Source of the DNA: Chitinophaga sp. E66
Lineage (GTDB): Bacteria > Bacteroidota > Bacteroidia > Chitinophagales > Chitinophagaceae
Assembly: GCA_019285755.1 (NCBI GenBank)
Contig: CP079103.1
Coordinates: 2,604,001-2,668,000, forward strand
DNA length: 64,000 nucleotides
Direction of reading: 5' to 3'
This document shows positions 43,972-53,021 of this stretch, piece after piece. Positions within the stretch are counted from its first letter, which is position 1. Each line of letters opens with the position of its first letter. The translations under genes and the position numbers were made by a program. Under the pieces are notes generated by a model, which was given only the letters and a program-made list of their open reading frames with translations, did not search any database and was not told where the DNA came from.

Positions 43972-45298
43972 GTCCCTCATCCGTTTTTGATTTGATCCGT
44001 TCCACATCGCCTACTAAAAACAAATAGGAGCAGGCGCCCATCAGTCCCAGCAATGCCACGAACACCAGCGCCGGCTCAAAACTGCTGCCGCTGGCCAGCC
44101 ATCCTATCACCACCGGCACCACGATTCCCGCAAGCTGCCCAACGAAGTTAAATACGCCGCCCGTCAGGTTGATCAGGTGTTTCGGCGCCAGTGTAGATAC
44201 AAAGATCCAGGTGATGGATGCGAAGCCCACACCAAAGAACGACAGCGACATAAAGAAAATGATCAGCGCCGGCGTATCCACATAATTCGCGCCCAGGATA
44301 CTTGATGATACCAGCAACCCGATGATGATCGGCCGCTTACGCGCCTTTGCCGCGGATACTCCTTTCTTCACCAGGTAATCCGAAAGAAAGCCGGAGCACA
44401 AAATGCCCGTAAACGCCGCCAGGTAAGGGATGGAAGCGTAATAACCGGATTTGATAAAGTCCAGCCCCGGTAATCTACCAGGTACTTCGGGAACCAGGTC
44501 AGGAAGAACCACAAAGTGGAATTCACGGCGAACTGACCAATGTAGATCCCCATAGCTTGCGGTGCGACAGCACTTCCTTCAGATCCTCCCACCGGAAAGC
44601 GCGTGTTTTTGCGCATCCTGTTTATCTACCAGGCCACCGCCGCTTTCGATATGCGCCAGCTCCGCCGCATTGACTTTCTTATGCTGCAGCGGATCCCGGT
44701 AAAAGATGTACCAGACCACGCCCCAGACGATCCCGATCATGCCCGTCACCACGAACAGCCCCTTCCAGCCTAATTCCGCCTGAATGGCCGTAAGTACCGG
44801 CATGAGGAACGCTAACCCAAGGAACTGCCCCGAAGTGTACACCGCGATGGCCGATGCCCTTTCCTGGTCAGGGAACCAGTTGCTCACCACGCGGTTGTTG
44901 ATGGGAAAAGCCGGCGCCTCGAAAGCGCCTGTGGCCATCCGCAATCCGAACAGCGTCACAAAGCCCCTTGCGAAGCCCTGCATTACCGTCGTAAGCGACC
45001 AGGCTATCAGGCTGAAGGCGTAAAGTATTCTTGGCGAAAAGCGGTTTACCAGAATGCCGCCAGGCACCTGGAAGGCGAGGTAAGTCCAGCTGAAAGCGGA
45101 GAAGATCAATCCCATCTGAACCGGCGTAAACTGAAAGGCCTCGTCAATTTCGGAAGCTGCCACGGCCAGGTTGCTCCTGTCCATGTAATTGATCACCACG
45201 TTCACGAATATAAGCAGCAGCACCCGGAAGCGTATGCGCGTGGGCTTGCCTTGTGTTGTTATGGTTGCCATAAGATCGTTGAAATACCGGTTTACCAT
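43964..45298 (-). CDS. MFS sugar-acid transporter, ACS family (DgoT-like, frame-broken)
   Basis: Twelve-helix proton symporter of the anion:cation symporter family that includes ExuT and DgoT. Helix 1 holds VNYMDRSNLAVAA-like NVVINYMDRSNLAVAASEID; then PGGILVNRFSPR (motif A region), GAFEAPAFPINNRVVSNWFP (helix 4-5, ACS signature) and C-terminal TPALIIFFMSLSFFGVGFAS. Breaks are near 44590 and 44480-44510. ATG 45298 overlaps the dgoD stop; ATG 45271 (MATITTQGK) is an alternative start. Genetic context points to galactonate uptake. About 444 residues. Confidence 0.87.
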
Positions 45299-46437
45299 TC
45301 TGCCACAGACCCGTCGGCATGCCGCCAGACGGGGTTACGCCAGTTATGGCCGGTTTCGGCCATTTTACGGACGTGTTCTTCATTGATAGTGATGCCCAGT
45401 CCCGGCCCCGATGGGATGTCTACATAACCGTCCTTATACAGGAAAACGGTCTTATCCGTCAGGTAATCGAGCAGGTCGCTGCCCTGGTTGTAGTGTATGC
45501 CCAGGCTTTGCTCCTGGATGAATGCATTATGGCAGGTGGCGTCTACCTGCAGACAGGCAGCCAGTGCAATTGGCCCCAGCGGACAATGCGGCGCCGCCGC
45601 CACATCGAAGGCCTCCGCCATGGAGATGATCTTTTTGCATTCGGTAATGCCTCCGGCATGCGACACATCGGGTTGTATGATATCTGCGTATCCGTCCTGC
45701 AGCAGCGTTTTGAACTGCCAGCGCGAGAACATGCGTTCGCCGGTGGCGATAGGTATCGCAACATGCCGGGCTATTTCCCGCAGGTCTTCATTGTTTTCCG
45801 GCAGCACCGGTTCTTCAATGAACATGGGCCGGAAGGCTTCCAGTTCTTTGGCCAGTATCTTCGCCATGGGTTTGTGCACACGGCCATGGAAATCTATCCC
45901 GATACCAAGCCCCGCGCCGCCGGCTTCGCGTACCGCGGCGATACGCGCGATCGCGGCGTCTATCTTTTCATAGCTGTCGATGTACTGGAGCTCTTCGGTA
46001 GCGTTCATTTTCACTGCCAGGAACCCTGTTCTGCCATCGTTTTCGCGGCCTGACCTACTTCTGAAGGACGGTCGCCCCGATCCAGGAGTAGACTTTCATT
46101 TTGTCGCGTGCCAGTCCGCCGAGCAGCTGGTAAACGGGAGCATTGTAGAATTTCCCTTTAATATCCCAAAGCGCCTGATCGATACCTGCGATGGCGCTCA
46201 TCAGGACAGGCCCTCCGCGATAGAATCCCCGCGGTACATGACGTTCCAGTGGTCCTCGATGTGCATGGGATCTTTGCCGATGAGGTATTCCATCAGCTCG
46301 TCTACCGCAGCCTTAACGGTAGCCGCTTTGCCTTCGATGACAGGTTCTCCCCAGCCGATGATGCCTTCGTCTGTTTCTATTTTAAGAAACAGCCAGCGCG
46401 GCGGCACCTGGAAGAGCTCGTAGCTTTTTATTTTCAT
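45292..46437 (-). CDS. dgoD: D-galactonate dehydratase (frame-broken)
   Basis: Mandelate racemase/muconate-lactonizing enzyme family; converts D-galactonate to 2-dehydro-3-deoxygalactonate. N-terminal cap: [20 protein letters not shown]. Barrel motifs: [14 protein letters not shown] (Asp metal ligand and catalytic His), [10 protein letters not shown] (second metal ligand), [10 protein letters not shown] (third) and [13 protein letters not shown] (His). This HGRVHKPMA sequence is specific for DgoD. Breaks near 46205 and 46030-46085 separate the N-terminal ~78 residues from the rest. Repaired length is about 382 residues. The next gene downstream overlaps by 7 bp. Confidence 0.93.
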
Positions 46438-46455
46438 ACGTGGAATGTTTTAATG

Positions 46456-47079
46456 TCAGGACTGAAGGGCACGAACGAACTGTCGCGCCTTTTCGGTGAG
46501 TTGTTGCAGGTATTCCGGGGTAACTGCCGCTTTTGCATTGACGAGCGCGCTGCCGATACCGAAACCCGAGGCGCCCGCCTGCCTGAAATCCCGGATGTTC
46601 TCCGGCGTGATGCCGCCAGTGGGCAACAAATGCATTTTAGGCAGGGGAGCGGTAATGTCTTTAATGTAGGAGGCCGAAGTAGCAGGGAACACTTTGATCA
46701 TATCCGCTCCCTGTTTATAGGCGGCGTAAATCTCTGTAGCCGTATACGCCCGGGAATGCTGACCACGCCCAGTTCCCGGGCGGTGGCGATCATTTCAGGG
46801 TCCAGGATGGGAGAGAGGATAAACCGCGCTCCTGCAGCGGCCGCCTGCCGGGCGGTGGCGGCATCCAGCACAGTGCCGGCGCCAATGATCATTTTATCGC
46901 CCATAGTTGCGGATACTTCGCTGATGACTTCCAGTGGAGCCTCGGAGTTCATCGTTACTTCCAGCAGCCGGATCCCGCCTGCATACATGGCTTTCGCCAT
47001 TGGTAAAACATTGGCGGGCGCCACGCCGCGTACGATAGCGATAATCTGGTGTTCCAGGATGTGTGAGAGCGTAGACATG
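46456..47079 (-). CDS. dgoA: 2-dehydro-3-deoxy-6-phosphogalactonate aldolase (frame-broken)
   Basis: Class I aldolase of the KDPG/KHG family, splitting the phosphorylated keto acid to pyruvate and glyceraldehyde 3-phosphate. ATG 47079 (MSTLSHILEHQIIAIVRGVA). The catalytic Glu is in RLLEVTMNSEAP, the phosphate loop is LLPTGGITPENI, and the Schiff-base Lys is in DMIKVFPATSAS. One frame loss at the CCC run 46749-46751; with one more base the sequence reads IPGAYTATEIYAAYKQGADM. About 208 residues. The neighbours show it acts in galactonate rather than gluconate breakdown. First gene of the operon. Confidence 0.9.
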
Positions 47080-47133
47080 GAATTTTCGGGTTGAGTGGAT
47101 ACGGGTAAGATAGGGATATATGCCGTAAAGAAA

Positions 47134-47166
47134 AACCGGCCCCGCGACAATGCGCAAAGCCGGTTA
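47134..47166 (-). terminator. Terminator of the beta-propeller lipoprotein gene
   Basis: On the minus strand AACCGGC (47165-47159) pairs with GCCGGTT (47140-47134), followed by TTTTTCTTT. It ends the transcript of the gene stopping at 47186 and insulates the dgo operon. Confidence 0.72.
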
Positions 47167-47185
47167 ACAAAATAGGGTGATCAGG

Positions 47186-48697
47186 CTAGCTCTTCGGGGA
47201 ATATACTTTGATAACGCCGTCGTCTTCGCTGCTTACGATGAGGAGGCTCTTTTTCGTGGGACTGTCCTTCGCTGCCACAAACAATACGCCTTCGGGCGCG
47301 TCGCCTGTCTTTACGATGGTGAGGAATTTAGGGGCCTGGGGATTGGTTACATCGTAGATAGCCACGGCATCTACCCGTTCCATACCTGCGAACACGATGG
47401 TTTTATCGCCCATTTGCCCCGGTGCGATGCCTTCCGGCTCAACGCTTTTATCGTCGCTGCGGGCATCGTCATAAATACCGGCTTCTTTGGCTTTCTGGTC
47501 CAGCTCGTTTTTGCTGTCGAACACCTGCGCGCCGGTGTTGCCGTTCCATACGGAAAACGAGCGGCCGCCGAAGGAGTAGAGCGCTTCGTACAGACCGTCG
47601 CCATTCGCGTCGCCGAGGGTCTTGGTAACGGTGAGGCGGCCAAGTGCGCCGTCTTTCTTCAGGTCGGCGGCGTTGGGGAAGGCAACCGGGTCGAGCGCGA
47701 GGTCCTTTACGCGTGCGTTTTCAGCGTATGCGTCCCATTCACGGACGTCGCCTTCGTTTACGGTAAAGAGGTAAGGAACGCCGGAAGCCAGCAGCACAGC
47801 GATGCCATCGGGCTGATACATGCCTTTAACGGGCACTTTCTTAAACTCCACTGCATTGTCTTTATCGGAAGCGTCTATGCCGGTGGCGTCGGTATTGTAA
47901 TCCTTGAAACCCAGCGGGAAGATCTCCGTGATGGTTTTGGCCGCCAGGTCGATTTTAGCGATTGCGTTGTTTTCCTGCAGAGTTACCCAGGCTGTTTTTG
48001 AATCCGGGGCCACGGTGATGTATTCTGGTTCGATGTCCTGGCCGAACGCGGAGCCAGGGCCGAATCTGCGGAACCCTTTCAGCCGGAGCGCCGCTTCCTG
48101 CGTGGCGAAACCGGAAAAGTCGAGGTGCTTAACGGTGTAGTTTTCATCTACGCTGATGATAGACACCGTTCCGGCCGGATCTGCGGAATAATCGGGGAGG
48201 GGCTCACCTTCGTTGGCCGTGAGGATGTATTTACCGTCTGGCGAAAAGGTCACCATATCGGGCATTGCGCCGGTAGGGACGCTTTTGATGAGGGCGTAGG
48301 TGCCTGTATTATAAACTTCCACACGGCCGGCCAGGTTCTTGCTGGCGGCTTCCACGGCGCAGGCGAGCTTCCCGTTGCTCACGGCCACGCTGTTGACGTT
48401 GCCGCCGGTGGTGAAAATGTCTTTATGAAGGTCCACGATCTTTGTCGGATCGGTAAGATCCAGCACTTTGATCATATTGGTGCCGTCGTTCTTGACAACG
48501 AAGAGGCGTTTGGTGGAGGGGTCGTAAGCGCTGATCTCGGCTGCGCCTTTCTCCCCGATATCGATGGTACCGATCTCGGCGAAAGTTGCCGGATCTTCCT
48601 TGATGGGAGCTTCCGGTGCGGGGTGATCGTTTTTGGAACAGGCGGCGAATGCCGTCATAGCCGCAAGCGGCAGGAGGAACTTGATGTTAGATCGCAT
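47186..48697 (-). CDS. Choice-of-anchor-I type beta-propeller lipoprotein
   Basis: Intact 503-residue protein with a lipoprotein signal (lipobox FAAC, Cys20). Seven-bladed propeller features: EISAYDPSTKRLFVVKNDGT, PDMVTFSPDGKYILTANEGE, EYITVAPDSKTAWVTLQENN, YLFTVNEGDVREWDAYAENA and PEGIAPGQMGDKTIVFAGME. This is the choice-of-anchor-I / YncE-like family often annotated as alkaline-phosphatase-associated. Exposed at the membrane; function unknown. One of the longest undamaged frames in the window. Confidence 0.87.
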   Translation of the reverse strand: MRSNIKFLLPLAAMTAFAACSKNDHPAPEAPIKEDPATFAEIGTIDIGEKGAAEISAYDPSTKRLFVVKNDGTNMIKVLDLTDPTKIVDLHKDIFTTGGNVNSVAVSNGKLACAVEAASKNLAGRVEVYNTGTYALIKSVPTGAMPDMVTFSPDGKYILTANEGEPLPDYSADPAGTVSIISVDENYTVKHLDFSGFATQEAALRLKGFRRFGPGSAFGQDIEPEYITVAPDSKTAWVTLQENNAIAKIDLAAKTITEIFPLGFKDYNTDATGIDASDKDNAVEFKKVPVKGMYQPDGIAVLLASGVPYLFTVNEGDVREWDAYAENARVKDLALDPVAFPNAADLKKDGALGRLTVTKTLGDANGDGLYEALYSFGGRSFSVWNGNTGAQVFDSKNELDQKAKEAGIYDDARSDDKSVEPEGIAPGQMGDKTIVFAGMERVDAVAIYDVTNPQAPKFLTIVKTGDAPEGVLFVAAKDSPTKKSLLIVSSEDDGVIKVYSPKS

Positions 48698-48781
48698 GAA
48701 TCATATAGGTTTTAACGCCGCAAGAGTAGACAACGCATGTAAACGGTATATGAAGGATACGTTATGATTATGTTACCAGGA

Positions 48782-49436
48782 CTATCGGGCCACTTTTGTC
48801 ACCCATTTCTGCGTGGCTTCAACAAGCAGGAGATGACGTCCGTCTTACCTGCCTTGAAGGAGTGATCGGCCCCTTCAAGCCTAACCAGCGTGGCCTTGGG
48901 CAGGCCGTCGCATACGGAAGCGATGAGGTCCCAGGTGGCGAGGGTATCTCTCGATCCCTGCAGGAACAGCATAGGGATCTTAATAGCTTTCAGATGTTCC
49001 GCCCGGTCAACCGAAGGCTTCCCGGCCGCATGCAGCGGAAAACCGAAGAACACGATCCCCTTAACGCGGCTGTCCGGGTTGGCGGACAACCATTGCGAGG
49101 TCATCCTTCCACCGAATGATTTGCCTGAAGCGAATAAGGGGATTCCCGGTGCCAGGGATGCCGCCTTGTCAATAGCGGCCGCAATGGCAGCCTGCGCCAC
49201 CGCCGGGGAATCGGGTCGCTTTTTCCCCTGCTCCGTGAATGGAAAGTTAAACCGCAGCGTAGCGATGCCGGCTTTAGAAAGGGCTTCCGACAATGTTTCC
49301 ATAAAGGATGATCCATGCCGGCCCCGGCGCCATGGGCAAGCGTAAAGATGCATTTTGGCTTTGCAGGCGCCATATACCTGGCGGTGACCGTGCCGGATTC
49401 CGGCGAAACTTTGAGCTGGAGGGTTTTAGTTGCCAT
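48782..49436 (-). CDS. Alpha/beta-hydrolase of the Tex30/KANL3-like family (frame-broken)
   Basis: The N-terminal strand KCIFTLAHGAGAGMDH is the characteristic oxyanion loop of this family. The nucleophile elbow is ASGKSFGGRMTSQW (Ser in GKSFGG). The acid is Asp in FLQGSRDTLATWD and the His is in LEGADHSFK. Breaks near 49310-49320 (after GAGMDH) and near 48828; the natural end is QKWVTKVAR at 48782. About 218 residues, cytoplasmic. The substrate is unknown; family members are not known to act on dienelactone. Confidence 0.83.
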
Positions 49437-49552
49437 CGTCCGGTAAAGGTACCGGATATAACTTCGGCAAACAAAACGTTAAATCACCCCGCCGGGCTGC
49501 ATATTTCCGTAAAAGTTTCCCATCTTACCAACCTAAATTCCCTACGGATTCC

Positions 49553-50408
49553 ATGAAAGCAATATTCCTTTCCTTGTTACTCGCTGGCGCCACTATCAGC
49601 GCAGCAGCACAGACATCCCGCGCCGACAGCATCCTCAAAGTCATGTATAAGCAGCCCGACCAGGTGCTGGTAGCTGCGCACCGGGCAGCGCATGCCGATT
49701 TCCCGGAGAATTCCATTCCTGCAATCAAAGAGGCTATCCGCCTGGGAGCGGATATCGCCGAACTGGATGTGCAGCGCACGAAAGACGGCGTGTTCGTGCT
49801 CATGCATGACAAAACGATCACCCGCACTACCGGTCAACCGGGCGCCGTGGCCGATTACACCCTGGCGCAGCTGCAAAGTTCCGCTGCTGCACAATGGCAA
49901 TCCTACGAAAGAGCGGATCCCTACATTCCGTGATGCGTTGCTGGCCGCAAAAGGGAAAATATTAGTGGATGTGGACTTCAAAGTAGATGGAATTGACGCC
50001 GCCAAGGACGCATACAAGCTCATCCATCAAGCGCAGATGGAGCCTTATGTGTTATTCTTCCTCTATGATCACCCGGACGCTAAAACCCTGCTTGATTACG
50101 ATGCCTTTATTCCCATCCTGCCCCGTGTCCGCGACTCCGCCGCCACGATGGAAACGCTAGGTTACGGTCTATTCCCGGCCCTGCACCTGGATGAAACTTT
50201 TTACACGGACGCATTGGCGGATACCCTCCGCGCCCGCGACACCCGCGTATGGATGAACGCCCTCGGTGAATTCGACAAAGAAGAAAAAGCCCAACCCGGG
50301 GCAGGATTCGATCATTTCTTCCGTCAATTCCCGAAAACCGGCATTATCCAAACCGATCTTCCCGGGGAACTGGTTATCTACCTCCGCAAGCTGGGTAAGC
50401 ACCGGTAA
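49553..50408 (+). CDS. Glycerophosphodiester phosphodiesterase family protein (frame-broken)
   Basis: Signal peptide (KAIFLSLLLAGATISAAAQ). GDPD barrel: AHRAAHADFPENSIPAIKEA (first catalytic His and metal Glu-Asn), AELDVQRTKDGVFVLMHDKT (metal Glu-Asp and second His). After a frame loss near 49925, KILVDVDFKVD and WMNALGEFDKEEKA follow, ending QTDLPGELVIYLRKLGKH. Exported, so it likely cleaves glycerophosphodiesters in the periplasm. About 285 residues. The gene stop is 23 bp before the repeat at 50432. Confidence 0.87.
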
Positions 50409-50431
50409 GGCATCCAATATCTCTACGATTC

Positions 50432-50526
50432 TTCGCTTATCCTTCGCTTATCCTTCGCTTATCCTTCGCTCAAATACCCTCAAACCCAAGCCAGCAGCGA
50501 ACACAAGCGAAGGATAAGCGAAGGAT
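50432..50526. repeat. Three 11-bp tandem units plus a 22-bp inverted copy
   Basis: TTCGCTTATCC occurs at 50432, 50443 and 50454, with a partial fourth unit (TTCGCT) at 50465. After a ~34-bp spacer that also contains AGCGAA, 50505-50526 is the exact reverse complement of 50439-50460, equal to two units. The design equals the 34633 locus although the unit differs; aligned units share TATCCT (TATCCTTCGCT versus TATCCTGCCTA). There is no T-run after the hairpin. The remaining gene-free bases 50527-50729 show no gene. Confidence 0.85.
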
Positions 50527-50729
50527 TGCCAGAAGTTAACTGAAACTCAATCAATTACGAGTCAACATTTTAATTGACATTGTCACAGAATGGTCACAAG
50601 GTATTGCCAGCACTTATTACTGAATGCTTAAGCGCATACCGAAGACTTTGGCGATGGTATTGCTGACATTTATGCCACCCGTGAGAGGGTTTTTCTTGCC
50701 TGGCTTCAGCCATGTAACTGGCAGACAAC

Positions 50730-50764
50730 TTTGTAATGCTAATTTATTTAGTATTTTTGCTAAA
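50730..50764 (+). promoter_or_regulatory. Promoter of the mutagenesis cassette with overlapping palindrome
   Basis: TTTG at 50730-50733 and TATTTTTG at 50752-50759, 18 bp apart, match the Bacteroidota -33/-7 elements (TTTG and TAnnTTTG). The palindrome TTTAG-N8-CTAAA (50747-50764) covers the -7 element, as expected for an operator. It ends 23 bp before the imuA start. A repressor gene is not adjacent. Confidence 0.6.
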
Positions 50765-50787
50765 AGCATTCGCTCTAGTCAAATCAC

Positions 50788-51518
50788 ATGTCAGCGGCAC
50801 AACACGATATTATCCAGCAATTGCGAAGGGAGATCCTTCAGCTCCAGGGCCTCCGGGAGCCGAAGACGGAGTTGCCGGATGATTTCGGGCTGGCCGCCAT
50901 CGGGCATGTGTTCCCGCAGGGCGTATTTCCGACAGGAGTGGTACATGAGTTCACCGGGCCGGAGGCTCCGCAATCAGCCGCCAGCGGCTTCGTTACATTC
51001 CTGCTCAGCCGCCTCATGCAACCAGGCACGGTAGCTGTATGGGTCTCCGCCCGTCGTACATTGTTCCCGCCCGCATTGGCCGCTTACGGCATTATTCCGG
51101 ACAATATCATCTTCCTGGATGTCGCCAGTCAACGCGATGCCCTCTGGGCCATAGAAGAAGCCCTTCGCTGCGATCAACTGGCCGCGGTGGTAGGCGAGGT
51201 CCGCGACTGGATTTCACCAGCTCCAGGCGCCTGCAACTGGCCGTCGAGAAGAGTAAAGTAACGGGGCTAATCATACGGCCAATGGGTAGCGCCCTTCTCC
51301 AGAACGCCTGCGTTTCGCGGTGGGATATCGCTTCCGCGGCCAGCCTGCCGGCCGATGGCTTGCCCGGCGTAGGGCATGCCCGCTGGAAGGTGGAATTGCT
51401 GAAAATGCGGGGCGGTAAAACCGGGAAGTGGGAGATGGAATGGGCGCCGGAAGGAATCCGGATCGTAACGCCTGCCGTCATTCAACATACAGCCGCCACG
51501 GCACGAAAAATCGGGTAG
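50788..51518 (+). CDS. imuA: ImuA-like SOS mutagenesis protein (frame-broken)
   Basis: RecA-like protein of the ImuA type: LGAIGHVFPQGVFPTGVVHE-type start (here LAAIGHVFPQGVFPTGVVHE), FTGPEAPQSAASGF in place of a full Walker A, AVWVSARRTLFPPALAAYGI, then GEVRDLDFTSSRRLQLAVEK and VTGLIIRP. One frame loss near 51210. About 244 residues. It works with ImuB and DnaE2 in damage-induced translesion synthesis. imuB follows after 1 bp. Confidence 0.85.
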
Positions 51519-51519
51519 T

Positions 51520-53019
51520 ATGGAACAGCGGTATGTATCGATATGGTTTCGTCACCTCCTGACGGATTGGATGGCCATCCGCACACCCGGGCTATTAGGC
51601 GCCGCCTTCGTGCTAACAGAGAAAGACCGGGGCAGGAACATGGTTTCGCATGCCAGCCCCGCCGCATTGACCGCCGGTATTACGCCCGGTATGCTGCTGG
51701 CAGACGCCAGGGCAAGGGTCGGCGGACTGGAAGATTTCGAATACCAGGATGGCACCACAAGGCAGGTACTGCACAAGATCGCCACCTGGTGCCTCCGGTA
51801 CACGCCCGCAGTGGCGCTAGATGAGCCGGACGGACTACTCCTCAACGTTACCGGCTGCGCCCATCTCTGGGGCGGAGAAGCGCCATATCTCCAATCCCTG
51901 ACCGAAAAACTATCAGCTTTTGGGTACACTTTGCAGGCAGGAATGGCCTCCACCACAGGCACAGCCTGGGCAGTGGCTCGCTTCGGGAGCCGGGGCAGAT
52001 CGTAGGCAGCGGCGAGCACCTTGCCGCACTTACCTGGCTGCCGCCGGAAGCATTGCGCCTTCCGGAGAACGTAACTACTAAGCTCCGCCAACTGGGGCTC
52101 GAACAGATCACCGATTTCATACGTATGCCCAGGCCTATGCTCCGCAGGCGGTTCGGGCAACAAATACTGACACGGATAGACCAGGCCTGCGGAGGAGAGC
52201 CTGAACCGCTGTCCTACATACAGCCGCCCGCGCCATATGAAGAGCGGCTGCCCTGCCTGGAACCCATCATGACCGCCACCGGTGTCAATATTGCGCTGGA
52301 ACGGCTGCTGGAAGCTATGTGTGAAAGGCTACAGGCGGAAGGAACGGCATGAGGGCCGCTACCTTACTGGCATTCCGGATCGACGGTAAAACGGCGCATA
52401 TCTCCATCACCAGCAATCACCCTTCCGCCAATCCTAAGCACCTGTTGCAATTGTTTTCCATCCGCATACAACACCTGGAACCAGGTCCCGGCATTGAGCT
52501 TTTCGCGTTGCAAGCGGCAAGGGTGGAACCGGTGGCATCTATGCAGGAAGGCATCTGGCGCAGCAACGGGGATTAAAAGACGTGGCGATCGCTGAGATGC
52601 TGGACAGGGTAGCCGCGAAGCTGGGCAACCAGGTGATTGGCCGTTACCTGCCACAGGCGCAACATTGGCCGGAACAATCCTACAAAGTAACAGAAAGCCT
52701 CAGTGAACCGCCCACATTGGCATGGCCAGAGAAACACCGCCCGGTGCAGCTATTGCCCAAACCGCAACCGATAACCGTCACGGCTCCTATACCAGACTAC
52801 CCGCCCATGCTATTCATCATGAATGAAAAAGTCCATACCGTTAAAAAGGCCGACGGGCCGGAAAGGATAGAGCGCGCCTGGTGGATGGATACCGGCGAGC
52901 ATCGTGACTATTACATTGTGGAAGACCAGGACGGCCGCCGGTACTGGATCTTCCGCCTGGGGCACTATGATCCTGAAAAGCCAGCGGGATGGTTTATCCA
53001 TGGTTTCTTCCCTGAATAA
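51520..53019 (+). CDS. imuB: ImuB, Y-family polymerase homologue without active site (frame-broken)
   Basis: DinB-like fold of ~500 residues: MEQRYVSIWFRHLLTDWMAI, ALTAGITPGMLLADARARVG, LDEPDGLLLNVTGCAHLWGG (the palm; catalytic acidic set incomplete) and ENVTTKLRQLGLEQITDFIR (HhH). The C-terminal tail EDQDGRRYWIFRLGHYDPEK then PAGWFIHGFFPE is typical of ImuB and holds the protein-binding region. Breaks near 52000, 52347 and 52577 are single-base (for example EGTGMRAA is restored by one G). It acts as the hub recruiting DnaE2 to the clamp. dnaE2 starts 2 bp downstream. Confidence 0.88.
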
Positions 53020-53021
53020 AA

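Noticed and set aside
45319..46053. Plus-strand 244-residue frame antisense to dgoD
   Set aside because: dgoD motifs on the other strand are unmistakable; no protein features in this frame.
50432..50526. Rho-independent terminator of the glycerophosphodiesterase gene
   Set aside because: The inverted arms can pair, but the loop is over 40 bases and no T-run follows; the tandem structure is not needed for a terminator.
50624..51034. A 136-residue frame overlapping the start of imuA
   Set aside because: It overlaps ImuA coding sequence in another frame, has no recognisable features and covers the promoter.
52340..52356. Real gene boundary (GCATGAG stop/start overlap) splitting ImuB into two proteins
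   Set aside because: Adding one G restores the family sequence EGTGMRAA across the junction; the overlap is an accident of the break.
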